64,000 nucleotides of DNA from Lewinellaceae bacterium (lineage in GTDB: Bacteria > Bacteroidota > Bacteroidia > Chitinophagales > Saprospiraceae), in the NCBI GenBank assembly GCA_020636005.1, contig JACJYR010000003.1, forward strand, positions 983,509 to 1,047,508. The letters run 5' to 3'. Below the pieces are notes generated by a model. That model saw nothing but the letters and a program-made list of their open reading frames with translations. It searched no databases and had not been told where the DNA came from. How positions within the stretch are numbered: the stretch's first letter is position 1; each line of letters opens with the position of its first letter. Positions 1 through 7,909 of the stretch are shown piece after piece. The translations under genes and the position numbers were made by a program.

Positions 1-3000
1 AAGTCGAGGTTGTAATTTTCACTTAAACAAGCAGCGAGGTACTCGACCACGTCGGGGTTGTCTTCGATGAGAAGGAGATGGTTGTTGTCGTGGTTTTCAC
101 TCCTGTCCCAGCCCCCCGGACCCCTGAAGGGGGAACCATAAACGGGAAGTGCCCTGGTTGTTTCCATAGTTGAAAATACGGCAGAATTTGACAGTTGTGG
201 TTCCCCCCTCAGGGGGTCAGGGGGCTGCGTCAGAGGCGATTGCGCCACCGGCAACCGCACCGCAAACACCGTCCCCTTGCCCACCATGCTCTCCACGCCA
301 ATTTCCCCTCCCATTGCCTTTACCAATTCTTTCGTCAAACTCAACCCGATGCCCGTGCCGCCTGCTGCCCCCCGACCCCCTAAAGGGGAAGCCTGATTTT
401 CAACCTGGTAAAAGCGGTCGAAGATTTTGGGCAAATCAGCTGCCGGGATGCCAATGCCTGTGTCGGAAACGAGAAGTGAAAGTTGAGGGGTGAAAGGCGA
501 GGCTGCCCTCACTTCTCGCTTCTCACCCTTCACTTCTGCCCGCAAGGTCACCTTCCCGCCGCTTGGCGTGAACTTGATGGCATTGGAAAGCAGGTTGTGC
601 ATGATCTGCAACAGCCGCTCCGGGTCGTAGTCCATCACGATTTCGGCTTCGCTGCTCTCTACCCGAAGCATCACGTTTTGGGCATTGGCATAGGAGTGCA
701 GGCTCTCGGTGATGTAGCGCAGGTAGGGCAGCACATCGCCCTGCACGTAGTTCATTTTCAGGGACTTGGACTCCAATTTCGCCAAATCCAAAATCTGGTT
801 GATGAGCCGCAGGAGGCTCTCGGCGTTGCGACGGGTCAGGGTGTTTTTTGAAATTAGGAAATTGAGAAATTGGGAAATTTTGGCGTCTGCAGGTTTCCCC
901 AATTTCTCAATTTCCAATTTCTCAATTTCCAAATTCCCCAAAATCACTGTCAGCGGCGTACGGAACTCGTGGGTAATGTTGGTGAAAAAGCGGCTCTTGA
1001 ACTCGTCCAACTCCCGCAGGCGCAGGGCTTCCTGGTGTTCTATTTTTTGCCGCAGGCGAAATTTATAAAAAGAAAAAATGGCAGCGCCACCTGCCAGAGC
1101 GTACAGCAAATAAGCCCACCACGTCGCCCACCAGGGCGGCAACACCTTGATTTTCAGAAAAGTAGATTTGCTCCACTCGCCGCCGCTGATGGCGCCCTGC
1201 ACCACGAAGGTATAGCTGCCGGGCGGCAGGTTGGTGTAGGCCGCCGAATGGCTGACGCCCGCCTCCACCCAGTCGTCGTCAGCGCCCGACAGGCGGTAGC
1301 GGTAGCGGTTTTCCTTCGGGTTCACGAAGTCCATCAGCGAAAAATCGAGGGTGATGGTGCTTTGGTTGTGCCCGAGCAGTAGCGACTCTGCCCGGTGAAG
1401 CGGACGGTCGAGCGGGTAGTTGCCCTGTTTTTTTCCATAAAACGAGGCAGCGTAATCTACGTCTAAGTTGTTGATTTTCAAACTGGTAAACTGTACGATG
1501 GCATCCGACTTGCGTTCGACGATGTCGGCGGGGTCGAACACCGTCAGACCTTCCACACCGCCGAAGTAGAGCCGCCCGTCTTTTCCTTTGAAATAAGAAA
1601 GGGTGTTGAACTCATCACCCTGCAGGCCGTCGAACGCCCGGAAGTTGCGGAAACGGTAGCTGCGATTGGCTGTCGGCTGTTGGCTGTCAGCTCTGCTAAT
1701 AGTCAGCCGGAAAAGCCCCCGGTTGGTGCTGCCCCAAATATTACCCCACCCCTGCCCGTGTGGAGGGGGATTCTCAGGCAGGATGCCGTAAACGACATCG
1801 TTCGGCAGCCCGCTGTTACGGTTGGTAAAATGCTCGAATTTGTTGGTCGTCAGGTCGAGCAGGTTCAGCCCGCCGCCTTTGGTGCTGAGCCAGATGTAGC
1901 GCTCGGGTTCGAGCGGGTCGGGGCAAAAGGCAGTGACGAAATTGTTCCGCAGGCTCTGTGGATCGGAAGCATCAGTTTGAAACTTGGAAACCGGAAATTC
2001 GGAAATGATTCGGCTATCTGCCGACTGCTTCAAATTTCCAATGTCCAAATTTACTGGCGTGAATCTTCGATTTCCAATGTCCAATTTCACAGCCCCGTTA
2101 TCCGTGCCTGCCCAAATGTCGTGGCGGGCGTCTTCATACACGGCGTAGGTTTGGGGCAGGTTTCCTAAATGACCTGCAAGGTCGAAAGTGACGAACCGGT
2201 CATTTTCCGGCAGGTAACACATCAGTTGGCCCTGCACGGCACCTATCCATGCCCGGTCTTTCGAGTCAATGAACATGGATCCAAAAGCACCTGGGGAATA
2301 TGGCATTTTCAGGAAGCGGGCTTGACCGTTTTTGACAATGCCAAACATGATTTGCTCACCCACATAGCAAAGCAGGTACGTCGCCGCTCCGTTGTTGCAC
2401 TCCATGAGCCACAGGAGGGAAGTTACCTCGGGAAACAATGCCTTGGTTTTTAACAGCGTGCCCGTCTCAGGCATGTATAATTCCTCCGCAAAAGTAACCG
2501 GGACACATACCTGGTTATTGACCGAGCTAATTTGTTTGACGCTGACCCCAGTTAAAAGGTGTTGGAACGGCAGGCTGGTTAGGTTCGTTTTTCGCAGGCC
2601 ATAGCCGCTGGTGCCAACCCAGAGGTTGCCGGAGCGGTCCACCTCCGACCAGGGCGAGAACAAGTCTATCCAAAATACCTTTTCGAACTGCTTCAGATTG
2701 CCCTGGCGCAACAATTCATCTTCCGAAATCCTAAAAAAACCGCTGCCATTGAAAATGGACGTGCATGAAATGATAAGGTTGCCTTGTCCATCGGGCATTA
2801 TCCTGGACTTTTTGTAGGGTTCCGGCAGTAGGTTCAGCTTCAGTTGCCTGGGCAGGCCGCCTGTTTCAACCAAACAGATTTCAGCGTCAGTACTGAGCGC
2901 CCAAACACCCTTGTCTGTGCGGCAATGCATGCTTAGGGCACCTGGGTGCAATAAAGCCAATTGACCGCTGGAAGGGCTGTACCTTGCAAGCCCGCTTTGG

Positions 3001-3602
3001 CTGGAAACCAGCAGTGCCCCATCCGCTTCGGCCTCTACCCGTATCGCCGGGTATTGAGCCGTCATATTTACAGGCATCCGTTCGACCATCGCATAAGCGT
3101 CGAGGTTGGCGGAGTTCGACAAATCGAGGGGAGCGCTGCGCCATTGAAGCCGCAGGAGGTGCTTGTCGGTGCCTATCCAGATGACCCTGTCGCTGGTTTC
3201 CGTTACGAAGGGGGGGATTTCAAGCGGCAGGTGCAAAAACTTGCCGGACTGTTTCTCCATCACGTCCAGGCCCTTGCCTTCGATGGAAAGCCAAAGGTTG
3301 CCCCGGCTGTCCTGGAACATGCGGTGAATGTCGTTTCCGGCAATGGAAAACGGGTTGAACGGGTCGTTGGTGAACACCTCGAAATGGTAGCCGTCGTAGC
3401 GGTTCAGCCCGTCCTTCGTGGCGAACCATAGGAAGCCGTCGTCGGACTGCTCAATGTCGTAAATCATGCCCTGGGAAAGCCCGTCGGCGATGGTGATGGA
3501 TTCGGCGTTGGGGGTATTTTGCGCCTGCAAATCATGCCTGAATGCTCCAATGCAGAGCAGGAGGCAGGTCAGCAGGTTTGGTAAGTGTTTGTTGGCGCAC
3601 AT
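1..3602 (-). CDS. Hybrid two-component sensor/regulator (reg_prop propeller, Y_Y_Y, histidine kinase, receiver), 3' end outside window
   Basis: Starts with ATG at 3602 and stays open to position 1, so at least 1,200 residues are visible and the C-terminus is missing. Order: signal peptide/membrane anchor; reg_prop propeller repeats (first one reads GLSQGMIYDIEQSDDGFLWF, with DGLNRYDGY after it); Y_Y_Y domain at about 1200-1380; H-box FFTNITHEFRTPLTVILG near 960-1000; ATPase region with DTGIGI and GTGIGLSLTKELV at 300-460; receiver start LLLIEDNPD at 60-90. This is the periplasmic-propeller hybrid architecture that senses polysaccharide or other nutrients in Bacteroidota and usually ends in an AraC-type DNA-binding domain, which would lie beyond the edge. 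Frame was checked at six points and is continuous. Several dispersed repeats are inserted in frame (see findings). The ligand is unknown. Confidence 0.93.
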   Translation of the reverse strand, partial: MCANKHLPNLLTCLLLCIGAFRHDLQAQNTPNAESITIADGLSQGMIYDIEQSDDGFLWFATKDGLNRYDGYHFEVFTNDPFNPFSIAGNDIHRMFQDSRGNLWLSIEGKGLDVMEKQSGKFLHLPLEIPPFVTETSDRVIWIGTDKHLLRLQWRSAPLDLSNSANLDAYAMVERMPVNMTAQYPAIRVEAEADGALLVSSQSGLARYSPSSGQLALLHPGALSMHCRTDKGVWALSTDAEICLVETGGLPRQLKLNLLPEPYKKSRIMPDGQGNLIISCTSIFNGSGFFRISEDELLRQGNLKQFEKVFWIDLFSPWSEVDRSGNLWVGTSGYGLRKTNLTSLPFQHLLTGVSVKQISSVNNQVCVPVTFAEELYMPETGTLLKTKALFPEVTSLLWLMECNNGAATYLLCYVGEQIMFGIVKNGQARFLKMPYSPGAFGSMFIDSKDRAWIGAVQGQLMCYLPENDRFVTFDLAGHLGNLPQTYAVYEDARHDIWAGTDNGAVKLDIGNRRFTPVNLDIGNLKQSADSRIISEFPVSKFQTDASDPQSLRNNFVTAFCPDPLEPERYIWLSTKGGGLNLLDLTTNKFEHFTNRNSGLPNDVVYGILPENPPPHGQGWGNIWGSTNRGLFRLTISRADSQQPTANRSYRFRNFRAFDGLQGDEFNTLSYFKGKDGRLYFGGVEGLTVFDPADIVERKSDAIVQFTSLKINNLDVDYAASFYGKKQGNYPLDRPLHRAESLLLGHNQSTITLDFSLMDFVNPKENRYRYRLSGADDDWVEAGVSHSAAYTNLPPGSYTFVVQGAISGGEWSKSTFLKIKVLPPWWATWWAYLLYALAGGAAIFSFYKFRLRQKIEHQEALRLRELDEFKSRFFTNITHEFRTPLTVILGNLEIEKLEIEKLGKPADAKISQFLNFLISKNTLTRRNAESLLRLINQILDLAKLESKSLKMNYVQGDVLPYLRYITESLHSYANAQNVMLRVESSEAEIVMDYDPERLLQIMHNLLSNAIKFTPSGGKVTLRAEVKGEKREVRAASPFTPQLSLLVSDTGIGIPAADLPKIFDRFYQVENQASPLGGRGAAGGTGIGLSLTKELVKAMGGEIGVESMVGKGTVFAVRLPVAQSPLTQPPDPLRGEPQLSNSAVFSTMETTRALPVYGSPFRGPGGWDRSENHDNNHLLLIEDNPDVVEYLAACLSENYNLD
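106..392. repeat. G/C-run repeat family (CCCCCTxAAGGGGG) inside sensor kinase gene
   Basis: Three pieces of a C-run/G-run palindromic repeat lie at about 106-134, 202-226 and 366-392. All fall within the kinase/receiver part of the sensor gene and are read in frame as Pro/Gly/Arg-rich linkers. Such elements are usually intergenic in Bacteroidota. Confidence 0.6.
841..945. repeat. AATTGAGAAATTGG-type repeat inside the kinase DHp loop
   Basis: Runs of AATTTCTCAATTTCC units in both orientations, related to the intergenic repeats at 51206-51310, 51989-52027 and 52466-52504. Here they are translated as NLEIEKLEIEKLG and SQFLNFLIS, between the H-box helix and the second dimerisation helix of the sensor kinase. 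Confidence 0.75.
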
Positions 3603-3689
3603 CGTTACGAAGAAAGGTAAGGTGGCTTTTCATCGCAAAGATGGGGAAAGGGGTTGATAGTAGCACAGGTGCGTTGCTTTTCAACAAAC

Positions 3690-3735
3690 AAAAAACGGCA
3701 CCTCCGCAAACCGGGAAACGCCGCTTTTTTTTTTG
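3690..3735 (-). terminator. Terminator after the 3752-4381 gene
   Basis: On the minus strand a 10-bp stem (3714-3723 with 3696-3705, three G-U pairs) with an 8-nt loop is followed by a T-run. A T-run also lies on the plus side, so it could act both ways. Confidence 0.7.
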
Positions 3736-3751
3736 TGAAAATACCGATTTT

Positions 3752-4381
3752 TTAAAACCCGCCCGTCGCACTGGTGGCCGGCATGGCCGCCACGCCAAGT
3801 TCGTCCCAGCTTTTTATCCTCAGCACGCTGGTAAAGTGCTGATCCAGGTATTCCTCGCTCATGCGGTCCAGCTCCTTGTTGATGCTCTGGATGACGCCCA
3901 CCACGTCAAAGACGAGGTCAAGCAATAACTTGATTTCCATGATGCCAAAGCCTACGGTCTGGTTGCCGGTGAGCATGTTGATTTTATACACCACGGTTTC
4001 CTGGTAGTTGTTCATGGCCATTTCCAATTCGCTGGCCACAAACTGCGTATAGCGGTCGGGGCTGTTGGCGATGTATTCCCGGGTGCTTTTGTCCAACAAG
4101 TCTTTTTTTACCCCGTCCAGTATTTTGTCAAATGCTGCCCGGCTGGTTTCGTAGTTGAATTTGATGCGGCCTACTTCTGCGGCGTCATAGCCTGTGGAAA
4201 TGGGTTTAAAATCACCTGCCGTCACCTCCACTATATCCTTGTATTCCTTGTATTTCTGTACAAATTGCGTCGTCATAAGGGCGTCAATGGCCGCCTGCAT
4301 TTTTTGCTCCCTTTTGTTTTGAGAAAACACGGAGGGCAGGGAGATTGCAAAAGCGAGGAAGATGAAAAGTGCCTTTTTCAT
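3752..4381 (-). CDS. Secreted protein of unknown function, 209 aa
   Basis: Begins with a clear signal peptide (MKKALFIFLAFAISLPSVFS, cleavage before Q). The mature part is mainly helical, with two Tyr/Lys-rich stretches and no cysteine. No domain is recognised. It lies between the sensor kinase and the caspase-family protein, on the same strand as both; a hairpin terminator follows at 3690-3735 and a TAATTTTG -7 box precedes it at 4420-4427, so it is probably a single-gene transcript. Family and role are unknown; a periplasmic or outer-membrane-associated location is inferred from the signal peptide only. Confidence 0.75.
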   Translation of the reverse strand: MKKALFIFLAFAISLPSVFSQNKREQKMQAAIDALMTTQFVQKYKEYKDIVEVTAGDFKPISTGYDAAEVGRIKFNYETSRAAFDKILDGVKKDLLDKSTREYIANSPDRYTQFVASELEMAMNNYQETVVYKINMLTGNQTVGFGIMEIKLLLDLVFDVVGVIQSINKELDRMSEEYLDQHFTSVLRIKSWDELGVAAMPATSATGGF

Positions 4382-4419
4382 GTTGTTGAGTTTTTTTGAT
4401 TTTTAGTGAAACGATAGGG

Positions 4420-4427
4420 CAAAATTA
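4420..4427 (-). promoter_or_regulatory. Bacteroidota -7 box TAATTTTG upstream of secreted protein gene
   Basis: Matches TAnnTTTG on the minus strand, 39 nt upstream of the ATG at 4381. A weak TTTC sits 20 nt further upstream instead of TTTG. Confidence 0.45.
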
Positions 4428-4511
4428 GCCTGGGAAACAAGGTGGGGAAACTGCATAATTATGTAGGTAGCTGCGGTGGCCAAGCATAAAATTATGACTG
4501 GGAATTTCCTG

Positions 4512-7226
4512 CTACTTTACCTCAAATACTGCAATCCCTTTGACTTTGTCCAACTGTTCCTGCGAAATGTACGGGTGCTGCGAACCCTGCTTCCCGGCGG
4601 CCAGGAGCATCTGCGGCACCCGTCGGCCAATGTAATGGTACAGCTCCCCAATTGTCAGGATGCCATCTTTTTCAGCAGGTGAAAACTCCCCTTCAGCATC
4701 CTTGAACTTTTCATTTTGGAAGGCCCCGATGATAGCTTTCGTAAAGGCCCCATTGCCCCATTTTTCATCCTCCCAACTCGACTCCTCCGCCCGGCAGGAA
4801 GCGAGGGTATAGGTGTTTTGATCGGCACAGCTCAAGGCTATCAGGGTGGCCGAGCGTGCATTGCCCGCCTCGCTGAAACCAGTGTTGGATGCAGTTGTGG
4901 CATTTTCAAAACTACCGCTGTGGCAGGCATCGATGAACACGATTTTGCGGCAGGGCAATGGGTTCAACTGTTCGATGATGTCGTTTTGGTAGTCCACCAA
5001 AACCTTCTCTCCAGCCAAACCGAAATCGGTGGGGATGATCTTGAAATCCTTATTGACCGTTTTGCCGTGCGAGGACAGGAACACGACCATGAGATCCTGC
5101 TCGTAAATGGTGTAGTTGTATTTTTCCTTCAGGTCCCGGAAGGCTTTTTTGATGACATCTCCTTCTGTTTGAAAAACGCCTGCGGGGGTTCTGGTGCCAC
5201 TCACCAGGGTGGTGAGGTAAACCTTGTCGTACAGCAGCCCGTCCTGCCCTTTGAAGCTGTTGGCAAAATCCTTTGCGTCCTTGGTCGTAAACTTCAGATC
5301 GTCGTGTTCGATGCCGATGGCAAGGATGTGGAGGTTGGGCTTATCGCTGTACTCAATTTCGAACGCAGGAGAAGTGGCTTTTTTGTCGCCATTCTGGATG
5401 ACCACCTGCACCGTGTTTTTACCGGCCTTCAGATCCAGTTGGTTGGTGTATTCATAGATAAAAATATCCCTCGCCTTGCCTTTGTCGGCCAGATCGGTTT
5501 CGCCAGCTTTAGCGCCCACCTTGTAGGGTTCGCCATTGAGCAAAACGGTGAAATGGCTGCGGTTCAGCTTGCGGTCGCTGCGGGTGCGCAGGCGGATGGT
5601 GTATTTTCCGGTTTTCACCTCCGCCTGCATGATGCCCTTTATTGGTGCAGGGTCGAGCCATTGGACATCGAGGTAGTCGGAAGGCAGGTTCAAGGGTTTC
5701 AGCGGAACAGACAATTCCACGGGCGGGGTGCGGGAGCGGCTGGCATCGGTGCAAAAGGCTTCCAACACGGCATCGCCCGGCTTTACTCCTTCCAGGCATT
5801 TTAGTGGTATAAAAACTTGTTTGGATTGCCCGGCGGGCAGGAAGCCGATTTTTTGGTAATTCCTGAAAACCAATTCTTTCGTATTGGTTTTCTCCTGCAA
5901 AACCAGGTCAATGTCGTAGGCATCCTGCCGTGCGGTGTTTTCAATTTTCAAGGTCAAAAAAGCCTGTTCGCCTTCTTCCAAAACGTTGTCGCTATTGTCT
6001 TTTAGTTCAAAATGTTCAAGGGAAAGGTTAGTTGGAATAGCGGTGTTCACGTCGAACTCCCGGTTGTAGCGCACCACCCAAATATCCTGGCCGTCCGCAT
6101 TTTCGGATTTGGAACTGGTAGTGCCGGCAAACACAAAACCACCGTCGGGCAACAGGGCTGCTGCCGTCAGCTCATCGTCCTGTTTTCCACCCAAACCATC
6201 CTCTTGCCAAACCAGTTTCCCCCTGCCGTCCACCTTGACAATCAAGGCATTGGAAGTATTGGCGCCGATGAGGTGTGAAAAGGTATAACCTACTAGGATC
6301 AGACCTCCATCCGTCGTTTCGGTCATACCGAAGGCACTATCGTTGCTGCGCCCGCCGAAGGTGTTTTGCCAGACCATTTCACCATTGGGGGCCGTTTTTA
6401 TGAGCCACATATCTTTCAGGCCATTGCCGTCAACACCTGCTTTTGCAAAACCTGCGAGTGCGAAACCGCCGTCCCTTGTCGCCACGATACGGCTTACATC
6501 TTCGTATTCCCGGCTGCCGAAAATCTGGTGGTAGAGCGGTTTGCCCTCTTTGTCAACGATAAACAGCCAGATGTTGCGCCCGCCTTTACCCTGCGCCGTG
6601 ATGCCAGCGATGGCGATGTTCCCGGCAGCATCTTCCGCCACAGCCCGTGCTTCGTCTGTGCCTTTGCTGCCAAAAAATTGCTGCCATTTCATAGGCCCAT
6701 CGGGGTACATTTTATACACCCACATGTCCGTTTTGCCTTCCGAGCGCTCGATGGCGCCTACAGCCACCAGGCTTCCGTCGGCGGTTTGGATTATGTCGTT
6801 GAAAAATTCTTTCCGGTGGTAGCCTACCGCTTTTTGCCAAAGGGTGTCGCCCTTCTCATCCAGTTTCACCAGCCAACCGTCTTCCTTTCCGGCGCCGAAA
6901 GAATTGGTTTGCCCAGCCAGGATGTAGCCGCCATCGTAGGTGGGCGCAATGGCCCGCAGGATGTCTTCGCTACCCCCACCCAGTAAGGTTGATTTTTGTT
7001 GCTGACCATTGGCGTCCAATAGCAGGAACAAGGCGTCGGTCTTCTGTGCAGGCTCGGTCGTGCTGCTGCCGATGACGGCGATTTTGCCATCGTAGGTAGC
7101 GGTGATGCCAAAAGCTTTTTCCGATTTTTTGCCGCCAAAAACCTTTTTCCAGGCGAGGCCCGGAGGTGTTTGGGCAATGCCTTTCCAGCAAATGGAAAGG
7201 AGGAGGATTTGGATGAGTGCCTTCAT
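4512..7226 (-). CDS. Secreted caspase-family (peptidase C14) protein with beta-propeller-like repeats, 904 aa
   Basis: Signal peptide at 1-18 (MKALIQILLLSICWKGIAQ). Residues about 25-390 hold seven or so repeats of the GGxxxD..A.....DGGFVLAG type, a propeller-like fold. Residues about 400-510 look like a CARDB/Ig-type adhesion domain (EEGEQAFLTLKIENTARQDA). The C-terminal ~270 residues are a caspase domain: catalytic His in VVFLSSHGKT and catalytic Cys in KIVFIDACHSGSF. Bacterial members (orthocaspases/metacaspases) normally cleave after Arg or Lys; the specificity here is not determinable. No T9SS sorting tail is visible, so it is probably periplasmic or released by another route. A second secreted cysteine peptidase of a different clan lies at 7910-9616. 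Confidence 0.9.
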   Translation of the reverse strand: MKALIQILLLSICWKGIAQTPPGLAWKKVFGGKKSEKAFGITATYDGKIAVIGSSTTEPAQKTDALFLLLDANGQQQKSTLLGGGSEDILRAIAPTYDGGYILAGQTNSFGAGKEDGWLVKLDEKGDTLWQKAVGYHRKEFFNDIIQTADGSLVAVGAIERSEGKTDMWVYKMYPDGPMKWQQFFGSKGTDEARAVAEDAAGNIAIAGITAQGKGGRNIWLFIVDKEGKPLYHQIFGSREYEDVSRIVATRDGGFALAGFAKAGVDGNGLKDMWLIKTAPNGEMVWQNTFGGRSNDSAFGMTETTDGGLILVGYTFSHLIGANTSNALIVKVDGRGKLVWQEDGLGGKQDDELTAAALLPDGGFVFAGTTSSKSENADGQDIWVVRYNREFDVNTAIPTNLSLEHFELKDNSDNVLEEGEQAFLTLKIENTARQDAYDIDLVLQEKTNTKELVFRNYQKIGFLPAGQSKQVFIPLKCLEGVKPGDAVLEAFCTDASRSRTPPVELSVPLKPLNLPSDYLDVQWLDPAPIKGIMQAEVKTGKYTIRLRTRSDRKLNRSHFTVLLNGEPYKVGAKAGETDLADKGKARDIFIYEYTNQLDLKAGKNTVQVVIQNGDKKATSPAFEIEYSDKPNLHILAIGIEHDDLKFTTKDAKDFANSFKGQDGLLYDKVYLTTLVSGTRTPAGVFQTEGDVIKKAFRDLKEKYNYTIYEQDLMVVFLSSHGKTVNKDFKIIPTDFGLAGEKVLVDYQNDIIEQLNPLPCRKIVFIDACHSGSFENATTASNTGFSEAGNARSATLIALSCADQNTYTLASCRAEESSWEDEKWGNGAFTKAIIGAFQNEKFKDAEGEFSPAEKDGILTIGELYHYIGRRVPQMLLAAGKQGSQHPYISQEQLDKVKGIAVFEVK

Positions 7227-7235
7227 GATTGACTG

Positions 7236-7266
7236 TTTGTAAAAAAATCTTTTTGGTATAACTTTG
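7236..7266 (+). promoter_or_regulatory. Promoter TTTG-N19-TAACTTTG
   Basis: TTTG at 7236-7239 and TAACTTTG at 7259-7266 with exactly 19 nt between, a full match to the Bacteroidota sigma factor consensus. It points to the small-protein/HNH pair at 7379-7824. Confidence 0.75.
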
Positions 7267-7378
7267 TTATTTTACATACCGACTGGTTTTGTGCGAATCC
7301 AGCTTTTATCAATTATTTCAAGCCTTTTCCGGCACTTGGCGAAAACAATCCGGTGTAAAGGACAAAAAATGGTTTCCA

Positions 7379-7621
7379 ATGATTTCCACCAAGATTTATG
7401 ATGAAATAGTAGAGTTCATTGCCAAGGCCAACCCCGAACAGGTGGTCAATTTTTTCATTTCTCCACAGTCCCAGGAACGGGTTGAACTACTTATTTCCAA
7501 GAAAAAAGAAGGCAACCTTAGTGAGGAGGAAAACAATGAACTTGAGTATTTTTTAGTCCTTGAACACATAATGAGGTTGGCCAAGGCACGTGCAATGAAA
7601 CATCTATCGCAAGCTGCATGA
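7379..7621 (+). CDS. Small conserved protein upstream of HNH gene, 80 aa
   Basis: ATG at 7379 (MISTKIYDEIVEFIAKANPE) is chosen over an upstream TTG because similar small proteins that precede HNH genes in Bacteroidota and cyanobacteria begin with this kind of sequence. The protein is helical and charged, with a central KKKEGNLSEEENNELEYFL stretch. Its stop overlaps the next start by four bases (ATGA), so it is translationally coupled to the HNH gene. The pair resembles a two-gene module, possibly antitoxin/toxin-like, but that role is inference; I do not know an assigned function. Confidence 0.75.
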   Translation: MISTKIYDEIVEFIAKANPEQVVNFFISPQSQERVELLISKKKEGNLSEEENNELEYFLVLEHIMRLAKARAMKHLSQAA

Positions 7622-7824
7622 GCAGATACATTCCCGTCGAACTTCGCCGCATTGTCGTTGAAAGGGCCAACCACCTTTGTGAATATTGCCTCGCTTTCGA
7701 GGGATTTTCCGCTGTAAAATTTCAAATCGAACATATTGTCAGCTTAAAGCATGGTGGTCAAACAATTGCAGAAAACCTGGCAATTGCCTGCATCTATTGT
7801 TACCTCAACAAGGGAACTGATTGA
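7618..7824 (+). CDS. HNH endonuclease-like protein, C-terminally truncated, 68 aa
   Basis: Zinc-type pair CEYC near residue 20, then the core QIEHIVSLKHGG and ACIYCYLNKG, giving a recognisable HNH nuclease fold. Family members usually continue for another 30-100 residues after this point with a conserved segment; here a stop follows NKGTD directly. The downstream bases to about 7905 still look protein-like in another frame (TERQALTKYGLFPHP), which suggests a deletion or frameshift rather than a naturally short form. Probably a decayed gene; nuclease activity is doubtful. Confidence 0.75.
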   Translation: MSRYIPVELRRIVVERANHLCEYCLAFEGFSAVKFQIEHIVSLKHGGQTIAENLAIACIYCYLNKGTD

Positions 7825-7909
7825 ACCACGTTGACAGGCTGACAGAGCGACAAGCTTTGACCAAATATGGCCTGTTCCCGCATCCAACTGCTTTGCAACT
7901 ACTTTAAAA

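Noticed and set aside
2887..3144. Short minus-strand ORFs inside the sensor kinase region
   Set aside because: They are in the wrong frame; the real gene is one open frame from 3602 to the left edge.
4716..5804. Long plus-strand open frame (362 codons)
   Set aside because: Antisense to the caspase-family gene, which has clear domains and a signal peptide; the plus reading has no family features.
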